DNA of 64,000 nt from Sphingomonas japonica (GCF_006346325.1 NZ_VDYR01000001.1:310001-374000), one strand, 5' to 3'; counted from the first letter of the stretch, positions 34,726 to 43,687 are shown. Notes: generated by a model from the letters alone, not told the origin. Numbers and translations are program-made.

Positions 34726-37222
34726 ATTTTTTCCCATAGCTGCCGCAACGGATGCGCTGAAGTGGAAGTGGACGCCGCTGCTGTGCGCGACGTGTTTCGT
34801 GGTTGCGCTGCTTCACCTGATGATCGTACCGGCACTTGCCCGACCCATAGCCGCCGACGCGCAAGTTACGGCAGCTATCGACCGCGCAAAGGTCGCCATG
34901 GTGGGCGACCCGCAGCGTGCCTTCGCCGAGGCCCGATCTGCGGAGCGAAATACCGCAGCCATTGCCAACGATCGTGATCGAGCAGTTCTTCTTGCAACTG
35001 CGCTGTGGCTTCAAAGCGAGGCGATGCTTCGTATTGGACGCGACCAGACCGTGGATCAGTTGGTTGCGCGTGCCATTGCCGCCCTTGAGACCGTTTCCGA
35101 AACAACTAAGCTCAAAGGTGACCTCTTGCTCACGCGCGGCGCGCTGCAAATTGAGCGTTCCCGGCCATCTGAGGCTCTAGAGTCCTTTCAGGAGGCCTAC
35201 CGGGTTTTTCAAGGAGTGTCGGAGGCTCGTGGGCAGGCACTGGCCCTTCAGAATATCGCCGTACTCTATACCGCGGCTGAGGACTTTGATCGTGCGGTTC
35301 GGTATTATTCGATGGCCGACGAAGCATTTCGTTCGGACGAGCGGCTGGAGCTGTTTAATGCCTTGAATAGAGGTGTCCTCTATTATCAAATGGATCGGTA
35401 CGGATCGTCGATTCTGGAGTCGAGAAAGGCGATCGGACTCGCTCAAAAGGTAAACAGTGCTGCTCTTGAAGCGACCGCGGCCGCCAACCTTGCCCGGTCA
35501 CAGATACGGCTGGAACGCCTGGAGGACGCAGAGGAGTCAATCGAGCAAGGAAGAAGAGCGGCAGAAACGGCAAAATCCGTTCAGGAGATGTCGAGGCTCG
35601 ATACTGTGGCAGCGCAACTGGCATTCAAGCGGGGTAGACTCGCCGATGCTGCTGAATTGATTCAAAAGATCTTCGCTGGCGTCGATCTCGATCGAACTCC
35701 CGTCTCCCTTCGCGACGCGCACTACACCGCCTATAAGGTCTATTCCGCGCTCGGCGACACCGCGCTGGCGCTGCGCCATCTGGCGGCCGAGCGACGGCTG
35801 GACGAGGAGGCGAGCAAGGTTGCGATCTCGACGAGCGCGGCGCTGATGGCCGCGCGGTTCGATTACGCCAATCAGGAATTGCGGATCGCCAACCTCAAGG
35901 CCGAGGAGTTGCGGCGCAGCATCGCCTATGAGCGCGAACAGGCGCATACCGAACGGCTGATCTTCGGCGGCCTCGCGGTCGCCACGGTGATCGTGCTGGC
36001 GATGCTCAGCTTCGGGCTCGTCACCATTCGGCGCAGCCGCAACCAGGTGCGTGAGGCCAATGTCATCCTCGCCGATACCAACGTCGCGCTCGAAAAGGCA
36101 TTGCGCGCCAAGACCGAGTTCCTCGCGACCACCAGCCACGAGATTCGCACCCCGCTGAACGGCATCCTTGGCATGACGCAGGTGATGCTCGCCGATGCGC
36201 GGATCGAACCGGCGATGCGCGAGCGGATTGGCGTGGTGCATGGCGCGGGGCTGACGATGCGCTCGCTGGTCGACGACATTTTGGATGTGGCGAAGATGGA
36301 GACCGGTAATCTTACGGTCGAGATGGCGGCGATGGACCTTCCCGCGACGCTTCGCGACGTGTGCCGCATCTGGGAAGAGCAGGCGCGCGGCAAGGGCATC
36401 GGCTTTGCGCTCGATATCGACGATGCGCCGGTATGGATCGAAAGCGATGCCGGTCGGCTGCGCCAGATCGTGTTCAACCTGCTGTCCAACGCGCTCAAGT
36501 TCACCAGCGCAGGCGAGGTCGCCGTGGTTGCGCGGCGCGCGGGCGACGAGGTGACGATCGCTGTGTCGGACAGCGGCATCGGCATTCCCGAAGATCGGCA
36601 GGCCGACATCTTCGAATCGTTTCGCCAGGTCGATGCCGGAACCACGCGGCAGTTCGGGGGCACGGGTCTTGGCCTCACCATCTGTCGCAATCTCGCGGTC
36701 GCGCTGGGCGGGGACATCCACGTCGTAAGCGTGCACGGGCAGGGCTCGACCTTCATCGTTGCCATTCCCTATCGCCCTGCCGTCGGACAACCCATTGCCG
36801 CATCTCTCGCCGAACGCTGCGGCCTGGCGGTGCTCGATCGCAACCCGATCGCGCGCAGCATGCTCAAGGCGGTACTGGAACCACGCTGCGGCTCCGTCCG
36901 CTTCGTATCGACCGAGGACGAATTGCTCGCGATGATCGAGGATGGAAGCGTGGACCGTATTCTGATCGACGAGGCGACGTTGAAGGCGCTGGGCGACGAT
37001 CCCATTGCGATATTGGGCAATATCGCGGGCCGTGCCCGGCGGGCGCAGGTGGTCAGCGCGGCGCTGTGGACCCAGCCCGACGCAGCCACGTCGGCAGCGA
37101 TCCAGGCAACCGGCATCGGCCAGATTCTCGTCAAGCCGATCGCGGGCAGCGTGCTCGCGGATCGGCTGCTGGCTCAGCCCGTCGCGTCCATAAAAGACCG
37201 GCTTGTTTCGCAAGCGGCATAG
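34718..37222 (+). CDS. TPR-sensor histidine kinase with C-terminal receiver-like domain
   Basis: A hybrid-type kinase of 834 residues if read from GTG 34718. A signal/anchor segment (TPLLCATCFVVALLHLMIVPALA) is followed by a periplasmic TPR array (for example PSEALESFQEAYRVFQ; EDFDRAVRYYSMADEAFRS) and a second membrane helix (LIFGGLAVATVIVLAMLSFGLV). The kinase core has H474 in ATTSHEIRTPLNG, the N box NLLSNALKFT, DSGIGIP and GGTGLGLTICR. A C-terminal receiver-like domain follows (AVLDRNPIARSML; ILIDEA; LVKPI), with a possible phospho-Asp but a weak acidic pocket. The TPR part is visibly less GC-rich than the kinase part. The ATG at 34631 lies well inside the EAL gene. Confidence 0.85.
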   Translation: MVRFFPIAAATDALKWKWTPLLCATCFVVALLHLMIVPALARPIAADAQVTAAIDRAKVAMVGDPQRAFAEARSAERNTAAIANDRDRAVLLATALWLQSEAMLRIGRDQTVDQLVARAIAALETVSETTKLKGDLLLTRGALQIERSRPSEALESFQEAYRVFQGVSEARGQALALQNIAVLYTAAEDFDRAVRYYSMADEAFRSDERLELFNALNRGVLYYQMDRYGSSILESRKAIGLAQKVNSAALEATAAANLARSQIRLERLEDAEESIEQGRRAAETAKSVQEMSRLDTVAAQLAFKRGRLADAAELIQKIFAGVDLDRTPVSLRDAHYTAYKVYSALGDTALALRHLAAERRLDEEASKVAISTSAALMAARFDYANQELRIANLKAEELRRSIAYEREQAHTERLIFGGLAVATVIVLAMLSFGLVTIRRSRNQVREANVILADTNVALEKALRAKTEFLATTSHEIRTPLNGILGMTQVMLADARIEPAMRERIGVVHGAGLTMRSLVDDILDVAKMETGNLTVEMAAMDLPATLRDVCRIWEEQARGKGIGFALDIDDAPVWIESDAGRLRQIVFNLLSNALKFTSAGEVAVVARRAGDEVTIAVSDSGIGIPEDRQADIFESFRQVDAGTTRQFGGTGLGLTICRNLAVALGGDIHVVSVHGQGSTFIVAIPYRPAVGQPIAASLAERCGLAVLDRNPIARSMLKAVLEPRCGSVRFVSTEDELLAMIEDGSVDRILIDEATLKALGDDPIAILGNIAGRARRAQVVSAALWTQPDAATSAAIQATGIGQILVKPIAGSVLADRLLAQPVASIKDRLVSQAA

Positions 37223-37287
37223 CGCGATAGGCCGGTTGATATGATCGCGTTCCCCCTTCGAGGTTCGCGGCCGCGGGCGACCCGGTC

Positions 37288-37680
37288 GTGAAGATACTGT
37301 TCATCGAGGACGACCCGATGAATCGCCGGGTCGTGCGCGATATGCTCGACGTCGCCGGTGCGACGATGGTCGATGGTGAGAATGCCGAGGACGGGCTGGC
37401 CAAGATCGACCAGGAGGATTTCGACGTCGTGCTGATGGACCTGCGCATGCCCGGCATGGACGGGTTCGAAGCGATCCGAAGGATTCGCGCGCGCGACGAT
37501 GCTAAGGCAGGGCTGCCGATCATCGTCGTCACCGCCGACACCGCGATCGATCTCACCGAACGCTGCATGGCGCTGGGTGCCGATGAAGTGCTGTTCAAGC
37601 CCGTGGCGATGGATGCGCTGTTTGACGCGATCGGCCGCATCCTCGTCAAGCGCTCCGACGACGGCGGCATGATCCTGTAA
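37288..37680 (+). CDS. Single-domain response regulator (CheY/DivK-like)
   Basis: A 130-residue stand-alone receiver. The acidic pair E7-D8-D9, phospho-acceptor D51 (VVLMDLRMPGMDGFEAI), Thr in VVTADTA and K104 in LFKPV are all present, with a short tail. No output domain exists, so it probably acts by protein contact or as a phosphotransfer intermediate for the hybrid kinase whose gene ends 65 bases upstream. Translation begins at GTG 37288. Members with this layout include DivK and receivers paired with hybrid kinases. Confidence 0.9.
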   Translation: MKILFIEDDPMNRRVVRDMLDVAGATMVDGENAEDGLAKIDQEDFDVVLMDLRMPGMDGFEAIRRIRARDDAKAGLPIIVVTADTAIDLTERCMALGADEVLFKPVAMDALFDAIGRILVKRSDDGGMIL

Positions 37681-37742
37681 GGAACCGGCAGGACGGTGCG
37701 GCATTGTCGCAGCGGATGGCGCACCCGGTGCCGCGCGGGGAC

Positions 37743-38579
37743 ATGATGCACAGGCTGTGGTTCATTACCAACCCCGGATCGGGCACTGCGACCCAAGCGA
37801 AATGCGACGCGATCGAGGCGGCCTTCCGCGAACGCGGGGTGGACCTGGTCGGACGCACCGGCTTTCCCGAAGACGCGTTGCCGACTGCTACGCAACTGGA
37901 CGAGCATAGGGTCGATACCGTCATATTGTTTGCCGGCGACGGGACCATCAACGCCACCCTGGATGCCCTGCGCGATTGGCAGGGCAAATTCCTGATCCTT
38001 CCGGGCGGGACGATGAACCTGCTCGCCAAGGGACTGCACGACACCCTCGATCCGGGCGAGATCATCACGGCCGCGTATCGCCGTTCGGCAACGGTTGCGC
38101 TGCCGTTTGTCGAGGCGGGACCGAACCGCGCCTATGTCGGGCTGATCCTCGGTCCGGCGGCGCACTGGTTTCGCGCACGCGAGGAAGTTCGCAAGCGGCG
38201 CTTCGCGCGGCTGTGGCGCGTGGCGCGGCATGCCTGGACGCGGACCTTCGGACGCGGCCTGCGCATCGTCGGCGTTCCGGGGCTGCGACGCGGCTATCAG
38301 GCAGTGTTTGCGCATCCCGATCCGCACGGGATCGAGCTGTCCGGCATCGACGCGCGCGACTGGCGGTCGATCATCGAACTGGGCTGGACCTTTGCCAGTG
38401 GCGAATGGGCGACGGCGGCGCCCGTCACCCGGGTAATCGTTGCGCAATTTACCCTGGGGGGATCGAAACCCGTACTTGGGCTGTTCGATGGAGAGCCGGT
38501 TACGCTCGATCCGGGCACGCGAATCGGCTGCGGCATCAGCGCCCAGATTTTTATCGACACCCGGAAGGAGGACATGTGA
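37743..38579 (+). CDS. Diacylglycerol kinase-family lipid kinase
   Basis: A 278-residue protein with the DAGK catalytic fold: ITNPGSGTA at the start, the glycine-rich nucleotide loop FAGDGTINATLDAL, and PGGTMNLLAKGL, the equivalent of the P-G-G-T-x-N motif. YegS, DgkB and sphingosine kinases share these. It phosphorylates a lipid with a free hydroxyl using ATP; sphingomonads contain sphingolipids, so a sphingoid base or ceramide is conceivable. Starts at 37743 or 37746 behind GGGG. The stop overlaps the next gene's GTG, so it is coupled to a metallophosphoesterase. Confidence 0.87.
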   Translation: MMHRLWFITNPGSGTATQAKCDAIEAAFRERGVDLVGRTGFPEDALPTATQLDEHRVDTVILFAGDGTINATLDALRDWQGKFLILPGGTMNLLAKGLHDTLDPGEIITAAYRRSATVALPFVEAGPNRAYVGLILGPAAHWFRAREEVRKRRFARLWRVARHAWTRTFGRGLRIVGVPGLRRGYQAVFAHPDPHGIELSGIDARDWRSIIELGWTFASGEWATAAPVTRVIVAQFTLGGSKPVLGLFDGEPVTLDPGTRIGCGISAQIFIDTRKEDM

Positions 38580-39322
38580 TCCGGCTGTTCCACGTCAGCG
38601 ACATTCATTTCGGAGCCGAGGACCGTGCCGCGCTCGACTGGTTCGCGGGCATCGTGCGCGACGAGGTGCCCGATGCGCTGATCGTGACCGGCGACTTGAC
38701 CATGCGCGCACGCGCCCGCGAATTCGAAGCGGCCGGCGACTGGCTCGAATCGCTCGACCGGCCGGTAACGGTTGAGGTGGGAAATCACGATCTGCCCTAT
38801 TTCAATCCGCTGGCGCGGGCCTTCACCCCGTATCGGAGATACCGCAAGATCGAGCGGATGATCGAGCAGCCGCTCGAAGTGGCGGGCGTGGCGGTCGTAC
38901 CGCTGCGCACCACCGCCCGGTTTCAATGGCGGCTCAACTGGTCGAAAGGCCATGTCAGCCGCGGCGAGCTGGCCAAGACGCTGGCGGGCATTGCGGCCGT
39001 GCCTCGTCACGAACTGATCCTGGTGGCGGCGCACCACCCGCTGATCGACACCGGCACCGAATCAACGGCGAAGACCCGCGGCGGATCGGACGCCCTGACC
39101 GCTTTGGCCAACGCTGGAGCGCATGCCGTACTGTCGGGGCATGTCCACGACCCATTCGATGTCGAACACCGGGTCGGCGATCGCAGCGTGCGGATGATCG
39201 GCGCCGGGACCTTGTCCGAACGTGTCCGGGCATCGCGGCCGTCGTTCAATGAGATCCGCGTAAATGGCGGTGCATTCGAGACCGTTGCCCGGGTGATGGG
39301 CGCGCCCGACTATCCTGTTTGA
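38576..39322 (+). CDS. Calcineurin-like metallophosphoesterase
   Basis: A 248-residue metallophosphoesterase. Five metal motifs are in order: VSDIHFG (D9, H11), GDLTMR, GNHDLPY, AAHHPL and SGHVHDPF. The GTG start overlaps the stop of the lipid kinase gene (GTGA) with AAGGAGG four bases upstream, so both should be made together. Families of this fold cut cyclic nucleotides, nucleic acids, protein phosphate or lipid pyrophosphates such as UDP-diacylglucosamine (LpxH). Coupling to a lipid kinase suggests a phospholipid. No signal peptide is seen. Confidence 0.88.
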   Translation: MIRLFHVSDIHFGAEDRAALDWFAGIVRDEVPDALIVTGDLTMRARAREFEAAGDWLESLDRPVTVEVGNHDLPYFNPLARAFTPYRRYRKIERMIEQPLEVAGVAVVPLRTTARFQWRLNWSKGHVSRGELAKTLAGIAAVPRHELILVAAHHPLIDTGTESTAKTRGGSDALTALANAGAHAVLSGHVHDPFDVEHRVGDRSVRMIGAGTLSERVRASRPSFNEIRVNGGAFETVARVMGAPDYPV

Positions 39323-39325
39323 ACC

Positions 39326-40075
39326 TTAACGCAGGCGGGTCCCGATCAACGTGCCCTTGGTGCCGCGATTCACCAGCTCGAACGCGAAGTTGGGCCAACG
39401 CTGACGCCAGCGACGCGCGACGACGCGTTCGCCGGGACGCGCACCGTCGTCGAGCATGATCGTGCCACCCACCGGCAGGCGGTCGAACAAGGTTTCGGCC
39501 GAACCGCGCACGAAGGGATGGATGGTCCAGGGCGGTCCGTCGATCAGCAGCAGATCGATCTGATCGGGCAGCTGGCCGTGATCGTACCAGATGCCGGGCC
39601 AATCGCCCGGTGCCTTCGTGAACGGCGTTGCGCGCATATCGGCATCGAGACCGTGCTCGTTCAGCCACGTGCGAGTCGCCTGGATGAAGCCGGCATGCTG
39701 GTCGCAGCTGGTGAGGCTGCCGCCGCCGAACTTCTGAAGCGCGCGCGCGACCACCAGGCTCGACGCGCCGGCGCCCAGCTCCACGACGGTCTGCGGCCGG
39801 TTGCGTTCGATATGATCGACGATCAGCGACAGGAACCCTGTGTCGGCTTTCCAGCTGCCCAGATTGGGCAGCGCGTCGGCGGGGAGATCGAGCACGCGCA
39901 TCAGCGCCGCCTTGTCCCGTTTCGATCCGCCCGAAAGACTGCGCGCGAGCCACGGCCACTGGATGGCGAAGAAAGCGATCGTGAAAAGCTTGTCCGACAG
40001 CTTCTTGGGCACGTCGGCGGGCCAGGGATCGGCATCGGCCAGCGGCATGAACTGGGTGGTTTCGCGGGTCGTCAT
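39326..40075 (-). CDS. Class I SAM-dependent methyltransferase
   Basis: A 249-residue protein with the Rossmann SAM-binding motif VVELGAGASSLVVARAL, a second acidic strand SLTSCDQHAGF and the motif DLLLIDGPPW, then a conserved LPVGGTIMLDDGARPGE. It belongs to the broad class I group; the LLIDGPPWTIHP form resembles methyltransferases for small molecules or sugars. It converges with the metallophosphoesterase gene, leaving three bases between stops. It is downstream of rpsI but separated by a strong terminator, so is probably expressed separately. No substrate can be named. Confidence 0.8.
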   Translation of the reverse strand: MTTRETTQFMPLADADPWPADVPKKLSDKLFTIAFFAIQWPWLARSLSGGSKRDKAALMRVLDLPADALPNLGSWKADTGFLSLIVDHIERNRPQTVVELGAGASSLVVARALQKFGGGSLTSCDQHAGFIQATRTWLNEHGLDADMRATPFTKAPGDWPGIWYDHGQLPDQIDLLLIDGPPWTIHPFVRGSAETLFDRLPVGGTIMLDDGARPGERVVARRWRQRWPNFAFELVNRGTKGTLIGTRLR

Positions 40076-40175
40076 GGCAGCGTCTTTCCGGGGACTGCGA
40101 GAGTGCCGGCCTCTACGCTTCGGCGCGGCACGTCAATGCGGCTGCGACGAGTTGGCCGCGCGGGCAACCGAACGG

Positions 40176-40208
40176 AAAAAGGGCGGCCCGCACGCGGACC
40201 GCCCCTTT
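40176..40208 (-). terminator. Rho-independent terminator of rplM-rpsI
   Basis: An 11-base inverted repeat, GGGCGGCCCGC (40181-40191) with GCGGACCGCCC (40194-40204), has one G-T wobble and is followed on the minus strand by five T. It lies 21 bases after the rpsI stop. Confidence 0.85.
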
Positions 40209-40228
40209 CACCCGATGGCGAAGCGCGC

Positions 40229-40789
40229 TTAGCGCTTCGAGAACTGGAAGCTGCGGCGTGCCTTGGCCTTGCCGTACTTCTTGCGCTCGACCGCGCGGCT
40301 GTCGCGGGTCAGGAACCCGGCTGCCTTGACGGGCGCGCGGAGCACCGGCTCATACTTGGTCAGCGCCTGGCTGATGCCGTGCTTAACCGCGCCGGCCTGG
40401 CCCGAAAGGCCGCCGCCCTTGACGGTGCACATCACGTCATACTGGCCGTTGCGCTCGGCGACGTCGAACGGCTGGTTGATCACCAGACGCAGCGTCGGAC
40501 GCACGAAATAGACTTCCTGATCGCGGCCGTTGATGACGATCTTGCCCGAGCCCGGCTTGAGCCAGACGCGTGCGACGGCGTCCTTGCGGCGGCCGGTGGC
40601 GTAAGCGCGGCCGAGATCGTCGATCTCCTGCTCGCGCAGCGGCATGGTCGGCGCGGCGGGAACGGGGGCAGAAGCCTCCATCACCGTCTCAGTGCCTTCG
40701 GACGGTGCCGGCGCAGGGGCAGCGGCGGGAGCGGGCTGACCCGACGCGATCGCGCCGAGATCGGAAAGCGATTGGCGATTGTCGGACAT
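40229..40789 (-). CDS. rpsI: 30S ribosomal protein S9
   Basis: S9 is a small-subunit protein whose C-terminal tail reaches the P-site tRNA. The core starts near residue 60 ([30 protein letters not shown]) and ends in the conserved [31 protein letters not shown]. The 186 residues exceed the usual 130 because of an N-terminal Ala/Pro-rich extension of about 58 residues, which is common in alphaproteobacteria. The ATG shares one base with the rplM stop. Confidence 0.98.
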   Translation of the reverse strand: MSDNRQSLSDLGAIASGQPAPAAAPAPAPSEGTETVMEASAPVPAAPTMPLREQEIDDLGRAYATGRRKDAVARVWLKPGSGKIVINGRDQEVYFVRPTLRLVINQPFDVAERNGQYDVMCTVKGGGLSGQAGAVKHGISQALTKYEPVLRAPVKAAGFLTRDSRAVERKKYGKAKARRSFQFSKR

Positions 40790-41268
40790 CAGTTGCCCAC
40801 CTTGTTCTTGCGGTTCATCGAGCCGATGTCGAGGACCTCGGGGTTCTGCGCTTCGTGCGGATGCTCGGCGCCCTTGAAGATGCGCAGGTTGCGCATCTGC
40901 TGGCGACCGAGCGGGCCGCGCGGGATCATGCGTTCGATCGCCTTTTCCAGCACGCGCTCGGGAAAGCGCCCTTCGAGCAGCTTCGCCGCCGTCACTTCCT
41001 TGATGCCGCCGGCATAGCCGGTGTGCTTGTAATAGACCTTCTTGGCAGCCTTGCCGCCGGTGAAGCGGATCTTCTCGGCATTGATCACGACGACATTGTC
41101 ACCGCAATCGACATGCGGAGTGAAGCTGGTCTTGTGCTTGCCGCGCAGGACATTGGCGATGATCGTCGCCGCGCGACCGACCACCAGGCCGTCGGCATCT
41201 ACGATATGCCATTTCTTCTCCACCTCGTGCGGCTTGACCGACTTGGTGGTCTTCATGAGCGCCTTCAT
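40789..41268 (-). CDS. rplM: 50S ribosomal protein L13
   Basis: L13 is an early-assembling large-subunit protein. The 159 residues contain the signature [27 protein letters not shown], then [31 protein letters not shown] and [36 protein letters not shown]. It forms the usual two-gene operon with rpsI (one-base overlap). A promoter and a leader hairpin lie upstream. Confidence 0.98.
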   Translation of the reverse strand: MKALMKTTKSVKPHEVEKKWHIVDADGLVVGRAATIIANVLRGKHKTSFTPHVDCGDNVVVINAEKIRFTGGKAAKKVYYKHTGYAGGIKEVTAAKLLEGRFPERVLEKAIERMIPRGPLGRQQMRNLRIFKGAEHPHEAQNPEVLDIGSMNRKNKVGN

Positions 41269-41313
41269 GGGGCTTGGACCTTCATCTGGGGAACATGCGT
41301 TCGTAAATGCAGT

Positions 41314-41337
41314 GCGCCGCCCCTGATGGAGCGGCGC
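41314..41337 (-). promoter_or_regulatory. Hairpin in rplM 5' untranslated region
   Basis: GCGCCGCCCC and GGAGCGGCGC pair with one mismatch around a four-base loop. With a start near 41341 it would be at the very 5' end of the rplM-rpsI mRNA, 46 bases before the ATG. L13 is known to autoregulate its operon through a 5' hairpin in E. coli; here similar control is inferred. Confidence 0.4.
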
Positions 41338-41347
41338 GAACGGCTGC

Positions 41348-41376
41348 CTATTGTTCGATTATCGCGGCAAAGTCAA
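41348..41376 (-). promoter_or_regulatory. Putative sigma-70 promoter of rplM-rpsI
   Basis: On the minus strand a TTGACT -35 (41376-41371) is separated by 17 bases from a CAATAG -10 (41353-41348). The -10 is poor but spacing and -35 are good and no other candidate exists in the gap. Confidence 0.5.
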
Positions 41377-41411
41377 GCTGAGTGCGCGATTGCCGACGGG
41401 TATCGGGATAC

Positions 41412-42203
41412 CTAATAGCTCAGATCGAGTGATGTGATTGTGGTTTCCCGCTGGCCGCTCGTCAGCGTGACGCTCCGCGTCTCGCGGCTGGTGCGTATCA
41501 GTCCCGTCTGAGGGTCGATTTCGGTGCGGTCGTCGATGGTCATCTCCGCTTCGCCCTGTGGCGATTCCACCGGGAACGCCGCGGATGTCGTCGCGACCAG
41601 AGCGTCATCAGCGGCGGTGACCGCATAGCGCGCGGTCACGGGCCTGGCGCTGGTATAAGGCGGGCGCGGACGCATCGGGATGCTGTGCTCGGCCTGGACT
41701 CCCTTCCCGGCCAGCTCGGCGAGGATTGCCGTCTCCAGCGCCGAAGCCAGCATCGCCCGTCGTTGCTCCGCGGGCAGGGTGCCCAGCTGCGCGATGATCG
41801 CGGGCGGTGCAGCGACCCCGTCGACAGGTCCGGCCAATGCTGCAACAAAACGTGTCCAGTGAGCGTCGAGATCGTCGATCGACACGATGGCACCATCGCG
41901 ATCAAGCGCGACATGCATCGGCACGTCGCGAAGCGCAGCCATTGCCGCATCGAACCGCGCACCGGGTCCGACCGCGTCGCTATTCGACCGCTCGAGCGTC
42001 ATTTCGGCGCGGAAACCGTCCGCCGTGCGCGTGAAGACGATGCGCCGCTCCGCCGAGAAGCGAAACGTCGCCGCATCGGTGCGCTGTATGCGCTCGATCC
42101 GCAGCGTCAGTGGGATGCCGAGCGGCGGGGCGAAGACCGGCGCAGGGTCGGGTTGCTGCGCACCCGCCACGAGTGCCGCAAGCTCAAGCGCCGGTCGCAG
42201 CAT
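41412..42203 (-). CDS. Hypothetical protein, probably secreted
   Basis: A 263-residue protein I do not recognise. The N-terminus (MLRPALELAALVAGAQQPDP) looks like a short signal peptide. The rest is predicted beta-rich, with a repeated pattern of charged strands (FRFSAERRIVFTRTADGFRAEMTLERSN; MTIDDRTEIDPQTGLIRTSRETRSVTLTSGQ) reminiscent of periplasmic lipid- or polymer-binding barrels. Its start overlaps the end of cutA by 20 bases, so it is co-transcribed with ctaA and cutA. Function unknown. Confidence 0.6.
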   Translation of the reverse strand: MLRPALELAALVAGAQQPDPAPVFAPPLGIPLTLRIERIQRTDAATFRFSAERRIVFTRTADGFRAEMTLERSNSDAVGPGARFDAAMAALRDVPMHVALDRDGAIVSIDDLDAHWTRFVAALAGPVDGVAAPPAIIAQLGTLPAEQRRAMLASALETAILAELAGKGVQAEHSIPMRPRPPYTSARPVTARYAVTAADDALVATTSAAFPVESPQGEAEMTIDDRTEIDPQTGLIRTSRETRSVTLTSGQRETTITSLDLSY

Positions 42204-42501
42204 CGACCCATGCAAGCACATCGTCGGTCGAAGCGGCGGGCCACAACTCGATCACCGGCAACTCATAGCTGTGCAGTTCGGCGATGCGGTCGCGCAGCCG
42301 CAGCGCATGGACCATCGCCGTCTTGAACAGCACCGGCACCTCGACATCCTGCTCGATCGAATCGCCCCAGCGATAGATCGACGTGCACGACGCCATCACG
42401 TTGGCGCACGCCGCCAATCGCTCTTCGATGACGATGCGCGCCACCTGCTCCGCTTCCTCGGCAGAGGCGAAGGTGACCTGGAGCAGCGCGAGGTCGCTCA
42501 T
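42184..42501 (-). CDS. cutA: CutA divalent-cation tolerance protein
   Basis: A 105-residue CutA1 trimer-forming protein: LLQVTFASAEEAEQVARIVIEERLAACANVM at the start, YRWGDSIEQDVEVPVLFKT in the middle and ELHSYELPVIELWPA at the end are the family landmarks. Function is only loosely tied to copper tolerance. The ATG overlaps the ctaA stop by four bases (ATGA). The longer frame upstream is antisense to real coding and discarded. Confidence 0.9.
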   Translation of the reverse strand: MSDLALLQVTFASAEEAEQVARIVIEERLAACANVMASCTSIYRWGDSIEQDVEVPVLFKTAMVHALRLRDRIAELHSYELPVIELWPAASTDDVLAWVDAATGA

Positions 42502-43553
42502 GCGGGCACCGCCGCACGCACGTTCGAGCCGACCGCATGCGCGCCCCAGGCGGTCGCTGTGACCAGCAGCGCACCGACGACCTGATGCGATGCGGCGAGA
42601 TGCAGCGATACGCCGGTCATCACCGTGGCGATGCCGAGCAGGATCTGGATACCGAACAGGCTGTGGATCGCGACCGATGCCCGGCGTGCGCCGGCGCGCC
42701 TGACGCTGCGCGCGAGCCAGATCAGCGCGGCGACCGCGACGAACGCCCACCAGCGGTGCAGCCAGTGCAGCACGAACGGATCATTGAGCGCGGCGAGCAC
42801 CCAGCCATCGGGTGCATCGACTCCCGCAGGGAAGAGATGACCGTTCATCAACGGCCATTCGCGGGTGACATGGCCCGCATCGAGACCTGCGACAAACGCG
42901 CCGAGCAGCAGTTGGACGAACAGCACGCCGCCCGCGATCGCTGCGACCGGGGTCAGGCGCGCGGGGCGCGCATGCGGATTGGCGGCGAGCGCGCGCAGGT
43001 CGAGCGCCGTCCAGACGGTGCCCGCCAGGATGAACAATGCGGTGAGCAGATGCGCCGCCAGCCGGTAATGGCTGACATCGGTGCGTTCGCTGAGGCCCGA
43101 GGTGACCATCCACCAGCCGATCGCTCCCTGGAACCCGCCGAGCAGCAAAAGCGCCGTCAGCCGGACGCCATAGCCGCGCGGGATCGCGCGCCGGATCGCA
43201 AACCATGCCAGCGGCAGCGCGAAGGCGAGGCCGATCAGACGCCCGAGCAGGCGATGCAGATATTCCCAGAAGAAGATCGTCTGGAACTGCGCGAGCGTCA
43301 TGCCGCGGTTGAGCAACTGATACTCCGGGATGGCCTGGTATTTGGCGAACTCGGCCTGCCACTGCGCAGTGTTCAGCGGCGGGATCGTGCCCGACACCGG
43401 TTTCCATTCGGTAATCGACAGACCCGACTCGGTCAGCCGGGTGATACCGCCGACGCCTACCATCAGCACGATCAACGCGGCGACGGCGAAAAGCCATCGC
43501 GCGAGCGCCTGCGGTCGTGCGGTGGCAGGCTGAAGGGCGGTTCGTTGCAACAC
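42498..43553 (-). CDS. ctaA: Heme A synthase (COX15/CtaA)
   Basis: CtaA hydroxylates and oxidises the heme O methyl group to make heme A for cytochrome oxidase. The 351-residue membrane protein has about eight hydrophobic helices and conserved His at FFWEYLHRLLGR, SHYRLAAHLL, VLHWLHRWWAF and HLAASHQVVGAL, the two heme-binding pairs of the type 2 family. The N-terminal GGITRLTESGLSITEWKPVSGTIPPLN is the family signature. It leads an operon with cutA and an unknown secreted protein. Confidence 0.94.
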   Translation of the reverse strand: MLQRTALQPATARPQALARWLFAVAALIVLMVGVGGITRLTESGLSITEWKPVSGTIPPLNTAQWQAEFAKYQAIPEYQLLNRGMTLAQFQTIFFWEYLHRLLGRLIGLAFALPLAWFAIRRAIPRGYGVRLTALLLLGGFQGAIGWWMVTSGLSERTDVSHYRLAAHLLTALFILAGTVWTALDLRALAANPHARPARLTPVAAIAGGVLFVQLLLGAFVAGLDAGHVTREWPLMNGHLFPAGVDAPDGWVLAALNDPFVLHWLHRWWAFVAVAALIWLARSVRRAGARRASVAIHSLFGIQILLGIATVMTGVSLHLAASHQVVGALLVTATAWGAHAVGSNVRAAVPA

Positions 43554-43687
43554 GCACGCGCCTTAGCCGCTTCGCCAGGCCACGCCAATCACACGAAGCC
43601 GCTTGCAGTGATCGGCTGCTCCAAAACCGTCCGCACCACGCAAATGATATGTTGTAACCTGCCACGATTTGTCCTAGATGGCCAAGT

